Part shown: positions 46,311 through 57,365 of the stretch, piece after piece
Layout of the letters: each line of letters begins with the position of its first letter
Position numbering within the stretch: the stretch's first letter is position 1
Assembly: GCF_014077095.1 (NCBI RefSeq)
Contig: NZ_JACGVG010000036.1
Span: 372,001-436,000, forward strand
DNA from: Colwellia sp. MB02u-6
GTDB lineage: Bacteria; Pseudomonadota; Gammaproteobacteria; Enterobacterales; Alteromonadaceae
DNA length: 64,000 bases
Reading direction: 5' to 3'
Notes under the pieces: generated by a model
What the model was told of the DNA's origin: nothing
Database searches by the model: none
The model's input: the letters and a program-made list of their open reading frames with translations, nothing else
Translations under genes and position numbers: made by a program

Positions 46311-46338
46311 AAGGAATGCTAAGGCATTCCTTTTTTTT
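46311..46338 (+). terminator. rho-independent terminator of glyS
   Basis: AAGGAATGC and GCATTCCTT form a 9-bp stem with a short loop and are followed by a T-run, about 30 bp past glyS. Confidence 0.9.
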
Positions 46339-46432
46339 ATCATTAAATCTTGCTTACACCGAGATTAATTTTGCTAAGTGGTATTTAACACAAACAATAA
46401 AAACACTCCACTCCTTACTTAATATAGCTTCT

Positions 46433-46486
46433 GTCAATTAAGTCAATTAAGTCAATTAAGTCAATTCAGTTAATTCAGTTAACTGA
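46433..46486. repeat. 9-bp tandem repeat, six units
   Basis: Three exact GTCAATTAA units are followed by three diverging units (GTCAATTCA, GTTAATTCA, GTTAACTGA). It lies in the glyS-peptidase gap. Confidence 0.85.
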
Positions 46487-46925
46487 GTTCGAAAATGGCA
46501 ACTACTGTGTCGTTTAGAAGCGTCTATTTGAATATAAAAATAATATCAAACAACTTTTCTAACAACAAAATAAACATTTAGCGAACGGCGCAAGTTTTTT
46601 TCTGCTCTTGAGCTTGCAAAGTTACCTGCATAATACTTTCACTGTTTGCTAAAGTAAAATCTAGACCTAGTCTTATAAGCTTAGCTAATTTTAACCAGCA
46701 AAGTTAAGTGTGACAAACTTGACCGTATTTTAAGCTGTTATTTTAGCTTGATATAATTTTTTTATCCGCCTTACCCTGAGCAATAGATTATTCTATAGTG
46801 AGTTTGAGAGTGAGTTTAACCGTGCGTTGAATTGAATTATTAATAGGACGGATGAACCCGCCAAGCTTATTAAATGTGCTAATCTTTTAACAAAATAATA
46901 ATCACAATAATATTAGGTCGTCGTT

Positions 46926-48362
46926 ATGTTTATACATTTTTCTCAAGTGAAAATTATCGCGCTTACTCTATCGTTTAATGCTTTTTCTCGAAAGATTTTT
47001 GGGACGTTATGTGCATTTGCTACTGCGATACCTGTTTACGCTACTGTTGTGGTGCCACCGAATGAGCAGTTGGTATTACGTGAGATCCAGCAACAAGTAA
47101 GTGCAGAGAGATTGAAAAAAGATGTCACTAAATTAGTTGGCTTTGGTACTCGGCACACCTTGTCAGATACAAAGTCAGATAGCCAAGGCATTGGCGCTGC
47201 ACGTCGTTGGATTAAGTCAGAATTTGATGAAATTTCAGCACAATGTGGAGGCTGTTTAGAAGTTGTTTATCAAAAACAGACCTTTTCAGGAGAAAAGCGA
47301 ATTCCTGAACCGACTGAAGTGATCAATGTTATCGCTATTCAGCGCGGCCAACTCGATCCCAATCGCTATATCGTGATGTCTGGCGATATAGACTCTCGAG
47401 TGTCAGACCCGCTTGATTACACCAGTGCCTCTCCAGGAGCCAATGATAATGCTTCAGGTGTTGCTGGAGTTATCGAAGCGGCTAGAGTGCTGTCCCAACA
47501 TAAATTTGCCGGTACTCTTGTTTATGCTGCATTATCAGGAGAAGAACAGGGATTGTTTGGTGGGAAAATAATGGCGGGTATTGCCAAGAAAGAAGCTTGG
47601 CGTGTGGAAGCGGTTATTAATAACGACATGATTGGTAATATTTCAGGTATCAATGGCATTATCAACAATACAACCGCAAGGGTTTTTTCCGAAGGCGTTC
47701 GCTATGTTGAAACACCGGCAGAAGCTAAAAAACGCAGATTTACCGGTGGTGAAGTAGATTCGTCGTCACGAAATTTAGCTCGCTATATTGATAAAATTGC
47801 CGACCAATACATCCCTAACTTAGACGTTATGATGATATATAGATTGGACAGATTTGGTCGAGGCGGACATCATAGACCATTTAATGCAGTTGGTTATCCT
47901 GCGGTGCGTATTATGGAAACTAATGAGCACTACGATCGTCAGCATCAAGACCTTAGAAGCGAAAATGGCCGAGCGTTCGGTGACGTTATTTCTGGTGTAG
48001 ATTTTGATTTTACTGCGAAATTAACCTCGTTAAACCTCGTTACTATGGCCGCTATGGCTTGGGCGCCTCCACCGCCAGCAAATACTGAAATTTCTGGGGC
48101 TGTTCAAGCATCAACAAGGTTAAAGTGGCAGCGTCCAGAAGGGACTATGGCAAATAATTTAGCGGGTTACCGTGTTCATTGGCGATTGACCACAGAGGCT
48201 ACATGGACAAATAGTCAATATGTAGGTGATGTTACTGAATTTGAGTTAAAAAATATCGTAATCGATAACTATTTTTTCGGTGTTAGCAGTGTTGCAAAAG
48301 ATGGTTTTGAAAGCCCAGTAGTCTTTCCAGGTCCTGCTGGCTCTTTTGGGGGTTATAAATAA
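46926..48362 (+). CDS. secreted M28-family metallopeptidase with C-terminal Fn3-like domain
   Basis: This 478-residue protein has a signal-like N-terminus (hydrophobic to about residue 40, ending PVYA). The M28 aminopeptidase domain follows: PGANDNASGVAGVIEAARVL (bridging Asp), SGEEQGLFGG (catalytic and ligand Glu), INNDMIGN (Asp) and a late His in GRGGHHRPF or NEHYDRQH. The usual first ligand His in GHxDS is Asp154 here (SGDIDSR). The last 90 residues look like a fibronectin type III domain (RLKWQRPEG, LAGYRVHWR, YFFGVSSVAKDG). Function as an aminopeptidase is likely but not certain, given the altered ligand. Confidence 0.85.
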   Translation: MFIHFSQVKIIALTLSFNAFSRKIFGTLCAFATAIPVYATVVVPPNEQLVLREIQQQVSAERLKKDVTKLVGFGTRHTLSDTKSDSQGIGAARRWIKSEFDEISAQCGGCLEVVYQKQTFSGEKRIPEPTEVINVIAIQRGQLDPNRYIVMSGDIDSRVSDPLDYTSASPGANDNASGVAGVIEAARVLSQHKFAGTLVYAALSGEEQGLFGGKIMAGIAKKEAWRVEAVINNDMIGNISGINGIINNTTARVFSEGVRYVETPAEAKKRRFTGGEVDSSSRNLARYIDKIADQYIPNLDVMMIYRLDRFGRGGHHRPFNAVGYPAVRIMETNEHYDRQHQDLRSENGRAFGDVISGVDFDFTAKLTSLNLVTMAAMAWAPPPPANTEISGAVQASTRLKWQRPEGTMANNLAGYRVHWRLTTEATWTNSQYVGDVTEFELKNIVIDNYFFGVSSVAKDGFESPVVFPGPAGSFGGYK

Positions 48363-48448
48363 CAGTTTAAAAACTATTATAAAAAGCTAATTTTATGGCT
48401 GAGTAACCAAGCGCTATAATTATCTGGTAAAACAGGTTAAAAAAATTA

Positions 48449-48494
48449 TTTGGCTTCAACTATTATGCACTGATAAGTAATGATTGAAGCCAAA
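48449..48494. repeat. 11-bp perfect inverted repeat
   Basis: TTTGGCTTCAA (48449-48459) and TTGAAGCCAAA (48484-48494) flank 24 bases. No T-run follows, so it is not an ordinary terminator. Confidence 0.75.
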
Positions 48495-48754
48495 GTTACA
48501 GTGTTTATAAAAATTTTTATAACAAGTTTGCCTATACAGATACAGATCTTCCCCCGCATTATCATCCATATTAAAAATTAACCCTCACGCGCTAACTTTT
48601 GTTATATAGTATGAAAGCACAGGGTAAAAAATTATGTACTCAATATTAGATAAACTTAATAAATTAAGCTATCGCTTAAGTGATTATTTTAGTATAAGTT
48701 AAAGTGATAATAAAAGTTAATTCAGTCTATAACCTACCCATAACTTATTGATGA

Positions 48755-48789
48755 TTTGCCCCTTAAGTTTGCCCCTTAAATTTGCCCCT
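48755..48789. repeat. 13-bp tandem repeat, 2.7 copies
   Basis: TTTGCCCCTTAAG, TTTGCCCCTTAAA and TTTGCCCCT lie head to tail, 41 to 75 bp before the GGDEF-EAL start. Confidence 0.8.
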
Positions 48790-48829
48790 ACGGGTAAATA
48801 CTGGACTAGAAAAGGAAAGCTTATATAAA

Positions 48830-51271
48830 ATGAAGATAACTGCTACTAAGACTAACTCTGACCAGAAAAAATCATCGTATATTAAGGTCAACAAGATTGG
48901 TTATTACGCCAGTTTTTTTGCATTTCCAACTTTAGTGTTCATTATTGTCATAAATTTATGGTTGAGCAATAAATCAGAACAAGCCAGAGAATGGGTAGAT
49001 CACACCCATCAAGTTAAAGCATCGCTTTACCAAGTGCTATTGGCGCTAAAATCTGCAGAGACAGGGCAACGTGGCTATCTTCTGACCGAAGAAAAAAGTT
49101 ATCTGAAACCTTATACCCGGTCCATTGCTCGATTAGACAAGATAGTAACATCGCTTCAGATGCTAACCTTAGATAATTCTAAGCAACAAAATAGCTTAAA
49201 ACAAATCAAGCCTCTGATAGATGAAAAGTTAAGTGAATTAGAAGAAACAATTTTTTTAATCACCATGCAAGACAGAGAAGCCGCGCTTGGTATCGTTATA
49301 AGTGGCAAAGGCCAAAGGCTAATGGAACAGCTTAGTCAGATTATTAAGACAATGATGAATGAAGAATCTGCGCTGCTTATTGACCGGCATCAGGCTTTAG
49401 ACACCAACAAAAAAATTGCCACATGGACTCAGTTGATTGGATCTATTGTTCTTATTTTAATTTGGGTACTGACTTTTTTTCACATTAAAAAATTACTTTT
49501 TCAGCAATCTAAGTCTGATAATGCACTCGTTCTTGCTAACGAAGATCTGGCTTTTCAAAACCAAGAAAAAGATAAACGCACAGCTCAACTCACCCTTGCC
49601 GCGAGTGTATTCACCCATGCCCTAGAAGGCATTATTATTACAGATGCGGAAAATATTGTTATCGATGTTAATAGAAAATTTGTTGACGTTACCGGTTATT
49701 CCTACCAAGAAGTTGTTGGCCAAGCCTCATGTTTTTTTCAAACAGACCGTCATCCACCTGAGTTTTATAGCACGATGTGGCAAGTCATTAATACTACTGG
49801 GCAATGGGCTGGTGAAATATTAAGTCGTCGCCAAAATGGCGAAAAATATATTGCTGGCATTAACATCAGCGCTGTAAAAGATGCCGCTGGCGGAGTCAGC
49901 CATTATGTTGCTCTCTTTAGTGATATTACGCTGCAAAAAGATCATCAATATCAATTAGAACAGATGGCTCATTTTGACACCTTAACTAAGCTGCCTAATC
50001 GTGCATTACTTGTCGACCGACTACATCAAACCATGTTGCAATGCCAGCGTCGTCATAATTCACTCGCTGTTGTCTTTATGGATTTAGATGGTTTTAAAGA
50101 GGTTAATGATACCTATGGCCATGCGGTAGGTGATGAACTACTTATTATTGTCTCTCAGCGTATGAGTGATACCTTACGTGAGGTGGACATACTTGCCCGT
50201 TTCGGCGGTGATGAATTTGTCGCCGTATTAAGTGATTTAGTTTATGCTAAAGATTACAAAAAGGCATTAAAGCGCTTATTACGTGCAGCGTCAGAGCCTA
50301 TTACTGTTGGTGATCTGGTGTTGAAGGTGTCGGTTAGCATAGGTTTTACACTATACCCTCAAGATGATGCAGATGCAGATATACTTATCCGTCATGCCGA
50401 CCAAGCCATGTATATGGCGAAAAAAGCAGGTAAGAATTGTTATCACTTGTTCGATAATGCCCTCAATGACGCCGTTAACCTTGAACTAGAAAGCATCAGT
50501 CATATCAGAGCAGCACTTAATAAACATGAGTTCGTTTTGTATTATCAACCAAAAGTGAATATGTCTACAGGTTTAGTTGTGGGCGTAGAAGCATTGATCC
50601 GCTGGCAGCATCCTGTCCGCGGCTTAGTGCTACCATTAGATTTTTTACCACTAATAGAAAATCACGCCATCAGCCTTGAGATAGGTGAATGGGTTATCGA
50701 TACCGCGCTGAGCCAAATAAGCCAATGGCAAGGTATAGGTATCGCGTTGCCGATTAGCATCAACCTCAGTGCTTATCAGCTCCAGCAAACTGATTTTGTT
50801 GAATGCTTGGCGACATTATTGGCTGCGCACTCTGATGTGCCAGCACATTTGTTAGAATTAGAGATATTAGAAACCAGTGCCTTTAGTGACATCAACTACA
50901 TTATAGCGACCATGAAAGCTTGCCTCGAGCTTGGTGTGCAGTTTACCCTCGATGATTTTGGTACCGGATATTGCTCCCTAACCTACCTCAAACGCTTACC
51001 CGTTAGCATGATTAAAATAGATCAGAGTTTTATACGCGACATGCTCACTGACCCGGATGACTTAGCCATTGTTATGGGTGTTATTAGTTTGGCGAAAGCT
51101 TTCCAGCTTGAGGTGATCGCTGAAGGGGTTGAAACTGTTGAACATGGCACCGAATTATTACAACTGGGTTGTAAATTAGCGCAAGGTAACGTCATTTCAA
51201 GGCCTATGCCTTCGAGTGATATTCGAACCTGGCTTGACAGTTGGCAGCCGGATAGCGCTTGGCGGGCCTAA
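48830..51271 (+). CDS. CHASE3-PAS-GGDEF-EAL cyclic-di-GMP protein
   Basis: This 813-residue inner-membrane signalling protein has a membrane segment near residues 20-40, then a CHASE3 sensor (ALKSAETGQRGYLLTEE) and a second membrane segment near 200-220. A PAS domain follows (about 260-375, with IITDAENIVIDVNRKFVDVTGY). The GGDEF motif is intact at 459-463 (RFGGDEF). The EAL domain starts at 587 (EALIRW) and keeps LEILETS, DDFGTGYCSL, KIDQSFI and EGVE, so both synthesis and breakdown of c-di-GMP are possible. I use ATG 48830; an upstream TTG at 48782 lies in a tandem repeat. It stands alone. Confidence 0.93.
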   Translation: MKITATKTNSDQKKSSYIKVNKIGYYASFFAFPTLVFIIVINLWLSNKSEQAREWVDHTHQVKASLYQVLLALKSAETGQRGYLLTEEKSYLKPYTRSIARLDKIVTSLQMLTLDNSKQQNSLKQIKPLIDEKLSELEETIFLITMQDREAALGIVISGKGQRLMEQLSQIIKTMMNEESALLIDRHQALDTNKKIATWTQLIGSIVLILIWVLTFFHIKKLLFQQSKSDNALVLANEDLAFQNQEKDKRTAQLTLAASVFTHALEGIIITDAENIVIDVNRKFVDVTGYSYQEVVGQASCFFQTDRHPPEFYSTMWQVINTTGQWAGEILSRRQNGEKYIAGINISAVKDAAGGVSHYVALFSDITLQKDHQYQLEQMAHFDTLTKLPNRALLVDRLHQTMLQCQRRHNSLAVVFMDLDGFKEVNDTYGHAVGDELLIIVSQRMSDTLREVDILARFGGDEFVAVLSDLVYAKDYKKALKRLLRAASEPITVGDLVLKVSVSIGFTLYPQDDADADILIRHADQAMYMAKKAGKNCYHLFDNALNDAVNLELESISHIRAALNKHEFVLYYQPKVNMSTGLVVGVEALIRWQHPVRGLVLPLDFLPLIENHAISLEIGEWVIDTALSQISQWQGIGIALPISINLSAYQLQQTDFVECLATLLAAHSDVPAHLLELEILETSAFSDINYIIATMKACLELGVQFTLDDFGTGYCSLTYLKRLPVSMIKIDQSFIRDMLTDPDDLAIVMGVISLAKAFQLEVIAEGVETVEHGTELLQLGCKLAQGNVISRPMPSSDIRTWLDSWQPDSAWRA

Positions 51272-51301
51272 TTTTATGGCATGTATTTATCGATTTTTCT
51301 G

Positions 51302-51333
51302 GATGAAAGAGTAGATCACTTAATTAATTAAAT
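51302..51333. repeat. dispersed 32-bp repeat, copy 2
   Basis: The same GATGAAA-N3 and 22-base block as at 43163-43194 occurs here, 30 bp past the GGDEF-EAL stop. Confidence 0.7.
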
Positions 51334-51416
51334 AGTCATAAATTAATTGCAAAGTGAGGTGGTAACGACAGATTTTAGCTAACACCTTAACTACTCGCTT
51401 AGCTAGCGCCTTAGTA

Positions 51417-51665
51417 TCATAACCCTTTCTTAATAACGTATTGAAAAGGTATTTTTTTAATTTGCTGACTCATAAGTTGATGCTCCATAAATCGACAAAA
51501 GCTTGGGATATCTCTTGCCGTTGACGGGTCATCAGCGCTCACGAGGAGGGTTTCACCCAAAGCCATTTTTCGTATTTTTAGCCGAAGCATCATTACTGGC
51601 TCAGGGCAGCGAAGCCCAATGGTATCTAATTGGTGGTCTGGAGCTGAAAAAGGGCAGTCGGTCAT
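51417..51665 (-). CDS. tusA: TusA-family sulfurtransferase
   Basis: This 82-residue protein has the TusA/SirA signature [20 protein letters not shown] with the sulfur-carrying Cys20, then [20 protein letters not shown]. TusA carries persulfide from IscS to tRNA 2-thiolation and molybdopterin synthesis. It is monocistronic as far as can be seen. Confidence 0.94.
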   Translation of the reverse strand: MTDCPFSAPDHQLDTIGLRCPEPVMMLRLKIRKMALGETLLVSADDPSTARDIPSFCRFMEHQLMSQQIKKIPFQYVIKKGL

Positions 51666-51892
51666 ACTTTACCTTGCTAAGGAATATGGTTTGGCGCTAA
51701 TTTTAAAGCCTATTTGTCATGACGCAACAATAAACTTACCTTGATTGTTTTTTGTTCAATGAGTTTTTAAGCATTTAAGGTGGGTTTCAAGAACAAATAT
51801 TGATAATTAAGCTAATAATTGTATGTAATAGGCTTGCTTTGTTGCGTTAGAGGTGAATAATTGATCCATGCTTATTTCTCCAAGGTCTTCAA

Positions 51893-53812
51893 ATGCCGCT
51901 AGGTAATTTCCGATTTTTTAAAACCGTCATCTTAAGTGTGCTATTAACGAGTGCTGCAACATTTGCTAATGATGACAGACAGCAGCGAAAAAATTTCTTA
52001 CAAGCCGAAAAGCAAATTTGGAATCACAGCTCGGCTAGTTATCAAAACCTATATAATCAACTACATTATTATCCGCTGCAACCTTATTTGGATCAGAAAC
52101 GCTTAATGACCAAAATGAAGTTGTCATCTGCACCAGAGATAAAAGACTTTTTAGCAAAGTATAAAGGTACGCCACTGGATTGGCCTTTAAGAAATAAATG
52201 GTTAACTTATTTAGCCAAACGTAAGCAGCCGGTACTGTTTCAAAACTTTTTCGAAGCCACTAGTGATGTTGAACTCACTTGTCAGCATTATCGCTTTCAA
52301 CTGCAATCTGGTGTTTCGCCAACGAAAATATTGCCAAAAGTAAGCTCGCTGTGGATAGTAGGTAAGTCGCAACCTAAAGTTTGTGACCCTTTATTTAAGC
52401 AGTGGCAGCAAGCAGGGTATCGAACCAATGAGGTTATATGGCAACGTATCGTATTATCAGCGGATGGCGGTAAACATACCTTAATACCATATTTAACCCT
52501 GTTATTACCAGAGAATGAGCAATATCTAGCTCAGCTTTGGCATCAAGTACGTCGCGACCCATCATATACTATACACTTATCAAAATTTAAAAATAAAACC
52601 CAGAGAGAGGCGAAAATAGTCGCTTATGGTTTAAAGCGCCTCATATGGCGCGATCCAAAAAAAGCACTTGATACCTATAAATTGGCCCAGTCGTTGTTAC
52701 CTTTTTCTGTGCAGCAACAGCAACAAATCACATTGAAATTTGCCCTAGCTTTAGCCAGTAAAAATCATTTTGATGCGGCGAAATGGTTAGCGAAAGTTGA
52801 TGAAAAATTATTTACTAGTAACTTAACCCAGTGGTACATAACCGACGCTCTGCGTGATCAAAATTGGCAAAACATCAAAACTAAGCTGTTAAAGTTACCT
52901 GAAATAGCGCAAAAAAGCCTGCAGTGGCAATACTGGTATGGCAGAAGCTTGTTGGCCACTGATGAGTTAGTGGCAGGAAATTTACACTTAAATAAGCTGG
53001 CGCTAAGCCGACATTATTACGGCTTTTTAGCCGCGAGTTATTTAAATAAACCGGCTAATTTTCAAAATATACCGCTCGTTGTTAGCGCAGAAGAAAGAGC
53101 TTTAGTGACTAAAAGCCCTGAAGCAAAACGAGCCATTGAACTGTTTGCCATTGGTCGGTTTTATCACGCCCGTAAGGAATGGAATTATTGGTTGTCAAAA
53201 CTCAGTAAGCGCGACAAGTTAGTTGCCTCTAAAGTTGCCAATGAAATGCAATGGTATGACAGGGCTATATTTACCTTAGCTAAAGTGGGGTACCTTAACG
53301 ATGTAGGTTTACGTTTTCCACTGGGCTTTGAAAGTGAAATTAACCACTATGCGGACCAGCAAAACATTAATCCAGCTTGGGCGTTTGCTATCACGCGTCG
53401 TGAAAGCTCATTTATGTCTGATGCTAATTCTCCAGCAGGCGCTAAAGGTTTAATGCAAATTATGCCGAATACAGCAAAACAGCTTGCACGCAAAAAAGTC
53501 TCTACTCGATATTTATTCAAAGCTAAAAATAATATTAAATTAGGCACAAAATATTTACGTGATTTACTCGACCGTCATGACGGCAATCAGGTACTGGCTA
53601 CCGCGGCTTATAATGCTGGCCCTTATCGGGTAAGGAGTTGGTTAAAAAACGCTGAGTCATTACCTGCCGATGTTTGGATTGAAACCATTCCGTTCAAAGA
53701 AACCCGAGAATATGTTAAAAGCGTTTTAGCTTATCAGCAAATATATCAACACAAAGTAGGACAAGCCGCCTCTTTGTTTGACCAGATCATTGCAATGAAT
53801 ATAAAAGAATAG
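51893..53812 (+). CDS. slt: soluble lytic murein transglycosylase
   Basis: This 639-residue periplasmic enzyme cuts peptidoglycan to 1,6-anhydro products. The signal peptide runs to about residue 25 (ATFA-NDD). A long alpha-superhelical U and L domain region follows, then the C-terminal SLT lysozyme-like domain (about 480-600) with the catalytic Glu in AITRRESSF, GAKGLMQIMP and ATAAYNAGP. Its length is close to Slt70 of Escherichia coli. Confidence 0.96.
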   Translation: MPLGNFRFFKTVILSVLLTSAATFANDDRQQRKNFLQAEKQIWNHSSASYQNLYNQLHYYPLQPYLDQKRLMTKMKLSSAPEIKDFLAKYKGTPLDWPLRNKWLTYLAKRKQPVLFQNFFEATSDVELTCQHYRFQLQSGVSPTKILPKVSSLWIVGKSQPKVCDPLFKQWQQAGYRTNEVIWQRIVLSADGGKHTLIPYLTLLLPENEQYLAQLWHQVRRDPSYTIHLSKFKNKTQREAKIVAYGLKRLIWRDPKKALDTYKLAQSLLPFSVQQQQQITLKFALALASKNHFDAAKWLAKVDEKLFTSNLTQWYITDALRDQNWQNIKTKLLKLPEIAQKSLQWQYWYGRSLLATDELVAGNLHLNKLALSRHYYGFLAASYLNKPANFQNIPLVVSAEERALVTKSPEAKRAIELFAIGRFYHARKEWNYWLSKLSKRDKLVASKVANEMQWYDRAIFTLAKVGYLNDVGLRFPLGFESEINHYADQQNINPAWAFAITRRESSFMSDANSPAGAKGLMQIMPNTAKQLARKKVSTRYLFKAKNNIKLGTKYLRDLLDRHDGNQVLATAAYNAGPYRVRSWLKNAESLPADVWIETIPFKETREYVKSVLAYQQIYQHKVGQAASLFDQIIAMNIKE

Positions 53813-53842
53813 CAGCACGCTTGCATTATAATATTGGGCTAA

Positions 53843-55204
<1,362 letters not shown>

Positions 55205-55216
55205 GCGAAAATATTT

Positions 55217-55840
55217 GTGTCTACACCATATGAAATAGCGGCCCAAGCGATTATTGACGAAACCATAGTCACACGCAGCCGCTTTATTTGTTACCTTAAA
55301 CCTTGCAGCAGTGTTGCTGATGCCAAAGCGTTTATTAAAAGCTTACAAGTATTACATCCACAAGCTAATCATCACTGTTATGCTTTTATTGTGGGTCGGC
55401 CTGAAAACAGTCAGTTATATGGTTTTTCTGACGACGGTGAGCCGTCAGGCACTGCCGGTAAACCTATGCTTAATATGTTAATAGGCAGTCATCTTGGTGA
55501 GCTTTGTGCTGTTGTTGTACGATATTTTGGCGGTACTAAGCTTGGGCCTGGCGGATTACAACGCGCTTATGGCGGCAGCGTTAAGCAAGCATTGGCGAAT
55601 TTACCGACAAAATTGAAAATTCCTATGGTACGCAAAACACTAGCGTGTCAATATGCACAAGTGAATGATGTTTTGCATTTTGTTGCTCAAATGGGTGGCG
55701 AAATTATCCAGCAAGACTACCATGAGAATGTTGTTCTTATACTCGCATTACCTGATGAAAAACTTGAGCTTTTCCAACAGCAATTGCAAACCATGTCTGC
55801 GGGACAGTTAACACTTCAACCTATAACTAAAAAGCAATAA
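55217..55840 (+). CDS. yigZ: YigZ/IMPACT-family protein
   Basis: This 207-residue protein has the UPF0029/IMPACT N-terminal domain, with FSDDGEPSGTAGKPM and VVRYFGGTKLGPGGLQRAYG, and a small C-terminal ferredoxin-like domain. Its biochemical role is not known. The start is GTG. The order pepQ-yigZ-trkH is shared with many gammaproteobacteria. Confidence 0.95.
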   Translation: MSTPYEIAAQAIIDETIVTRSRFICYLKPCSSVADAKAFIKSLQVLHPQANHHCYAFIVGRPENSQLYGFSDDGEPSGTAGKPMLNMLIGSHLGELCAVVVRYFGGTKLGPGGLQRAYGGSVKQALANLPTKLKIPMVRKTLACQYAQVNDVLHFVAQMGGEIIQQDYHENVVLILALPDEKLELFQQQLQTMSAGQLTLQPITKKQ

Positions 55841-55849
55841 TAAACTACC

Positions 55850-57316
55850 GTGCAATTTAAAAATATCATCCGAATATTAGGGTTATTAGTCGCTTTACTG
55901 AGCGTAACTATGCTGCCGCCTGCTTTTATTTCTCTGGTTTATCGAGATGGCGGTGGTGTTTCTTTCTTAATGTCATTTCTTTTTTGTTTAATCGCTGGGC
56001 TTTTATCTTGGTATCCTTATCGAGACGAAAAAAGCGATTTAAGGGCTCGGGAAGGCTTTTTAATTGTGGTGTTGTTCTGGACCGTTTTGGCGAGTTTCTC
56101 AGCGGTGCCTTTATTATTATTAGATCAACCTAACCTTAGCGTTGCCGATGCATTTTTTGAGTCTTTTTCTGGTCTCACTACGACAGGCGCAACCATATTA
56201 ACGCAGATAGACGGATTACCACACGCGGTACTTTGGTATCGACAACAACTACAGTGGTTGGGTGGCATGGGGATCATTGTGTTAGCTGTGGCTATTTTAC
56301 CTATGCTAGGAATTGGTGGTATGCAGTTATATCGTGCTGAAACTCCAGGGCCGGTGAAAGATTCAAAAATGACCCCGCGCATTGCCGATACAGCTAAGCA
56401 TTTGTGGTTAATCTATGTCACTTTAACCCTTGCCTGTGCCATGAGTTATTGGGCGGCAGGGATGAATTTATTTGACGCTATTTGTCACTCTTTCTCTACT
56501 ATTGCGATTGGTGGCTTCTCGACTCACGACTTAAGTATGGGCTATTTTGATAGTCCGTTGATCAATTTTATCTGTGTATTTTTCTTACTGGTTGCTGGTG
56601 TAAACTTTGCTCTGCATTTTGCGGTAGTAAATAGCCGATCATTACGTAGTTATTTTTATGATTCAGAATTTAAAGTGTTTTTAGGTATTCAAGCCGTTTT
56701 GATTTTAGTGTGTTTTATTGTGCTAATGAGCTTTAATGTTTACCAGTCAGGTTTTGATAACTTTGAACAAGCGATGTTTCATGCGGTTTCAATTAGTACT
56801 ACTGCCGGCTTTTCAACAACATCTTCAGGCGAAGTCGCTTTTGCTAACTGGCCAACGCTGCTGCCTATTTTATTAATATTTGCCAGTTTTATTGGTGGTT
56901 GCGCGGGCAGTACCGGCGGTGGCATGAAAGTTATTCGGGTATTACTGCTTTATTTGCAAGGTGTGCGAGAATTAAATAGATTAGTACACCCTAAAGCTGT
57001 TTTTACTATTAAGTTAGGTAAGAAAGCGCTACCAAATCGTGTGGTAGAAGCCATATGGGGGTTCTTCTCTGCTTATGCGGCTGTGTTTGTTGTTTGTATG
57101 TTGCTGTTATTAGCGGGCGGAATGGATGATATTTCAGCCTTTACTGCCGTTGCGGCCTGTTTGAATAATTTGGGCCCAGGTTTGGGGCAGGTTGCGTCCA
57201 ACTATGCAGAAATAAATGATTTTAGTAAATGGGTTTTGGTTGTTGCCATGCTATTTGGCCGTTTAGAGATATTTACCTTGCTGGTATTGCTGACACCAGC
57301 ATTTTGGCGAACCTAA
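55850..57316 (+). CDS. trkH: Trk potassium uptake protein TrkH
   Basis: This 488-residue polytopic membrane protein forms the potassium pore. Repeated pore-loop regions include SGLTTTGATIL, STIAIGGFSTHD, STTAGFSTTSS and NNLGPGLGQV, which carry the selectivity-filter glycines. The start is GTG. Its regulatory partner trkA lies next to it in convergent orientation, 49 bp away. Confidence 0.96.
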   Translation: MQFKNIIRILGLLVALLSVTMLPPAFISLVYRDGGGVSFLMSFLFCLIAGLLSWYPYRDEKSDLRAREGFLIVVLFWTVLASFSAVPLLLLDQPNLSVADAFFESFSGLTTTGATILTQIDGLPHAVLWYRQQLQWLGGMGIIVLAVAILPMLGIGGMQLYRAETPGPVKDSKMTPRIADTAKHLWLIYVTLTLACAMSYWAAGMNLFDAICHSFSTIAIGGFSTHDLSMGYFDSPLINFICVFFLLVAGVNFALHFAVVNSRSLRSYFYDSEFKVFLGIQAVLILVCFIVLMSFNVYQSGFDNFEQAMFHAVSISTTAGFSTTSSGEVAFANWPTLLPILLIFASFIGGCAGSTGGGMKVIRVLLLYLQGVRELNRLVHPKAVFTIKLGKKALPNRVVEAIWGFFSAYAAVFVVCMLLLLAGGMDDISAFTAVAACLNNLGPGLGQVASNYAEINDFSKWVLVVAMLFGRLEIFTLLVLLTPAFWRT

Positions 57317-57365
57317 TATATCTTTCTGATAGTACTTAACACAATTATTGCTTAGAACAAATCGC

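Larger units (their letters stand above)
46281..46925. other. intergenic region between glyS and the M28 peptidase gene, 645 bp
   Basis: It holds the glyS terminator, a 9-bp tandem repeat (46433-46486) and otherwise AT-rich sequence with no supported gene. A weak palindrome AGAC-CTA-GTCT lies at 46663-46673. Confidence 0.5.
48363..48829. other. intergenic region before the GGDEF-EAL gene, 467 bp
   Basis: It holds an 11-bp perfect inverted repeat (48449-48494) and a 13-bp tandem repeat (48755-48789). No gene is supported. Confidence 0.5.

Noticed and set aside
46663-46673. AGAC-CTA-GTCT palindrome as a third copy of the TAGAC-N4-GTCTA operator
   Set aside because: The spacer is three bases instead of four, which would change the half-site phase, and one outer base differs.
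48634-48702. 22-residue ORF before the GGDEF-EAL gene
   Set aside because: The ribosome site is poor and the sequence is AT-rich with no other support.
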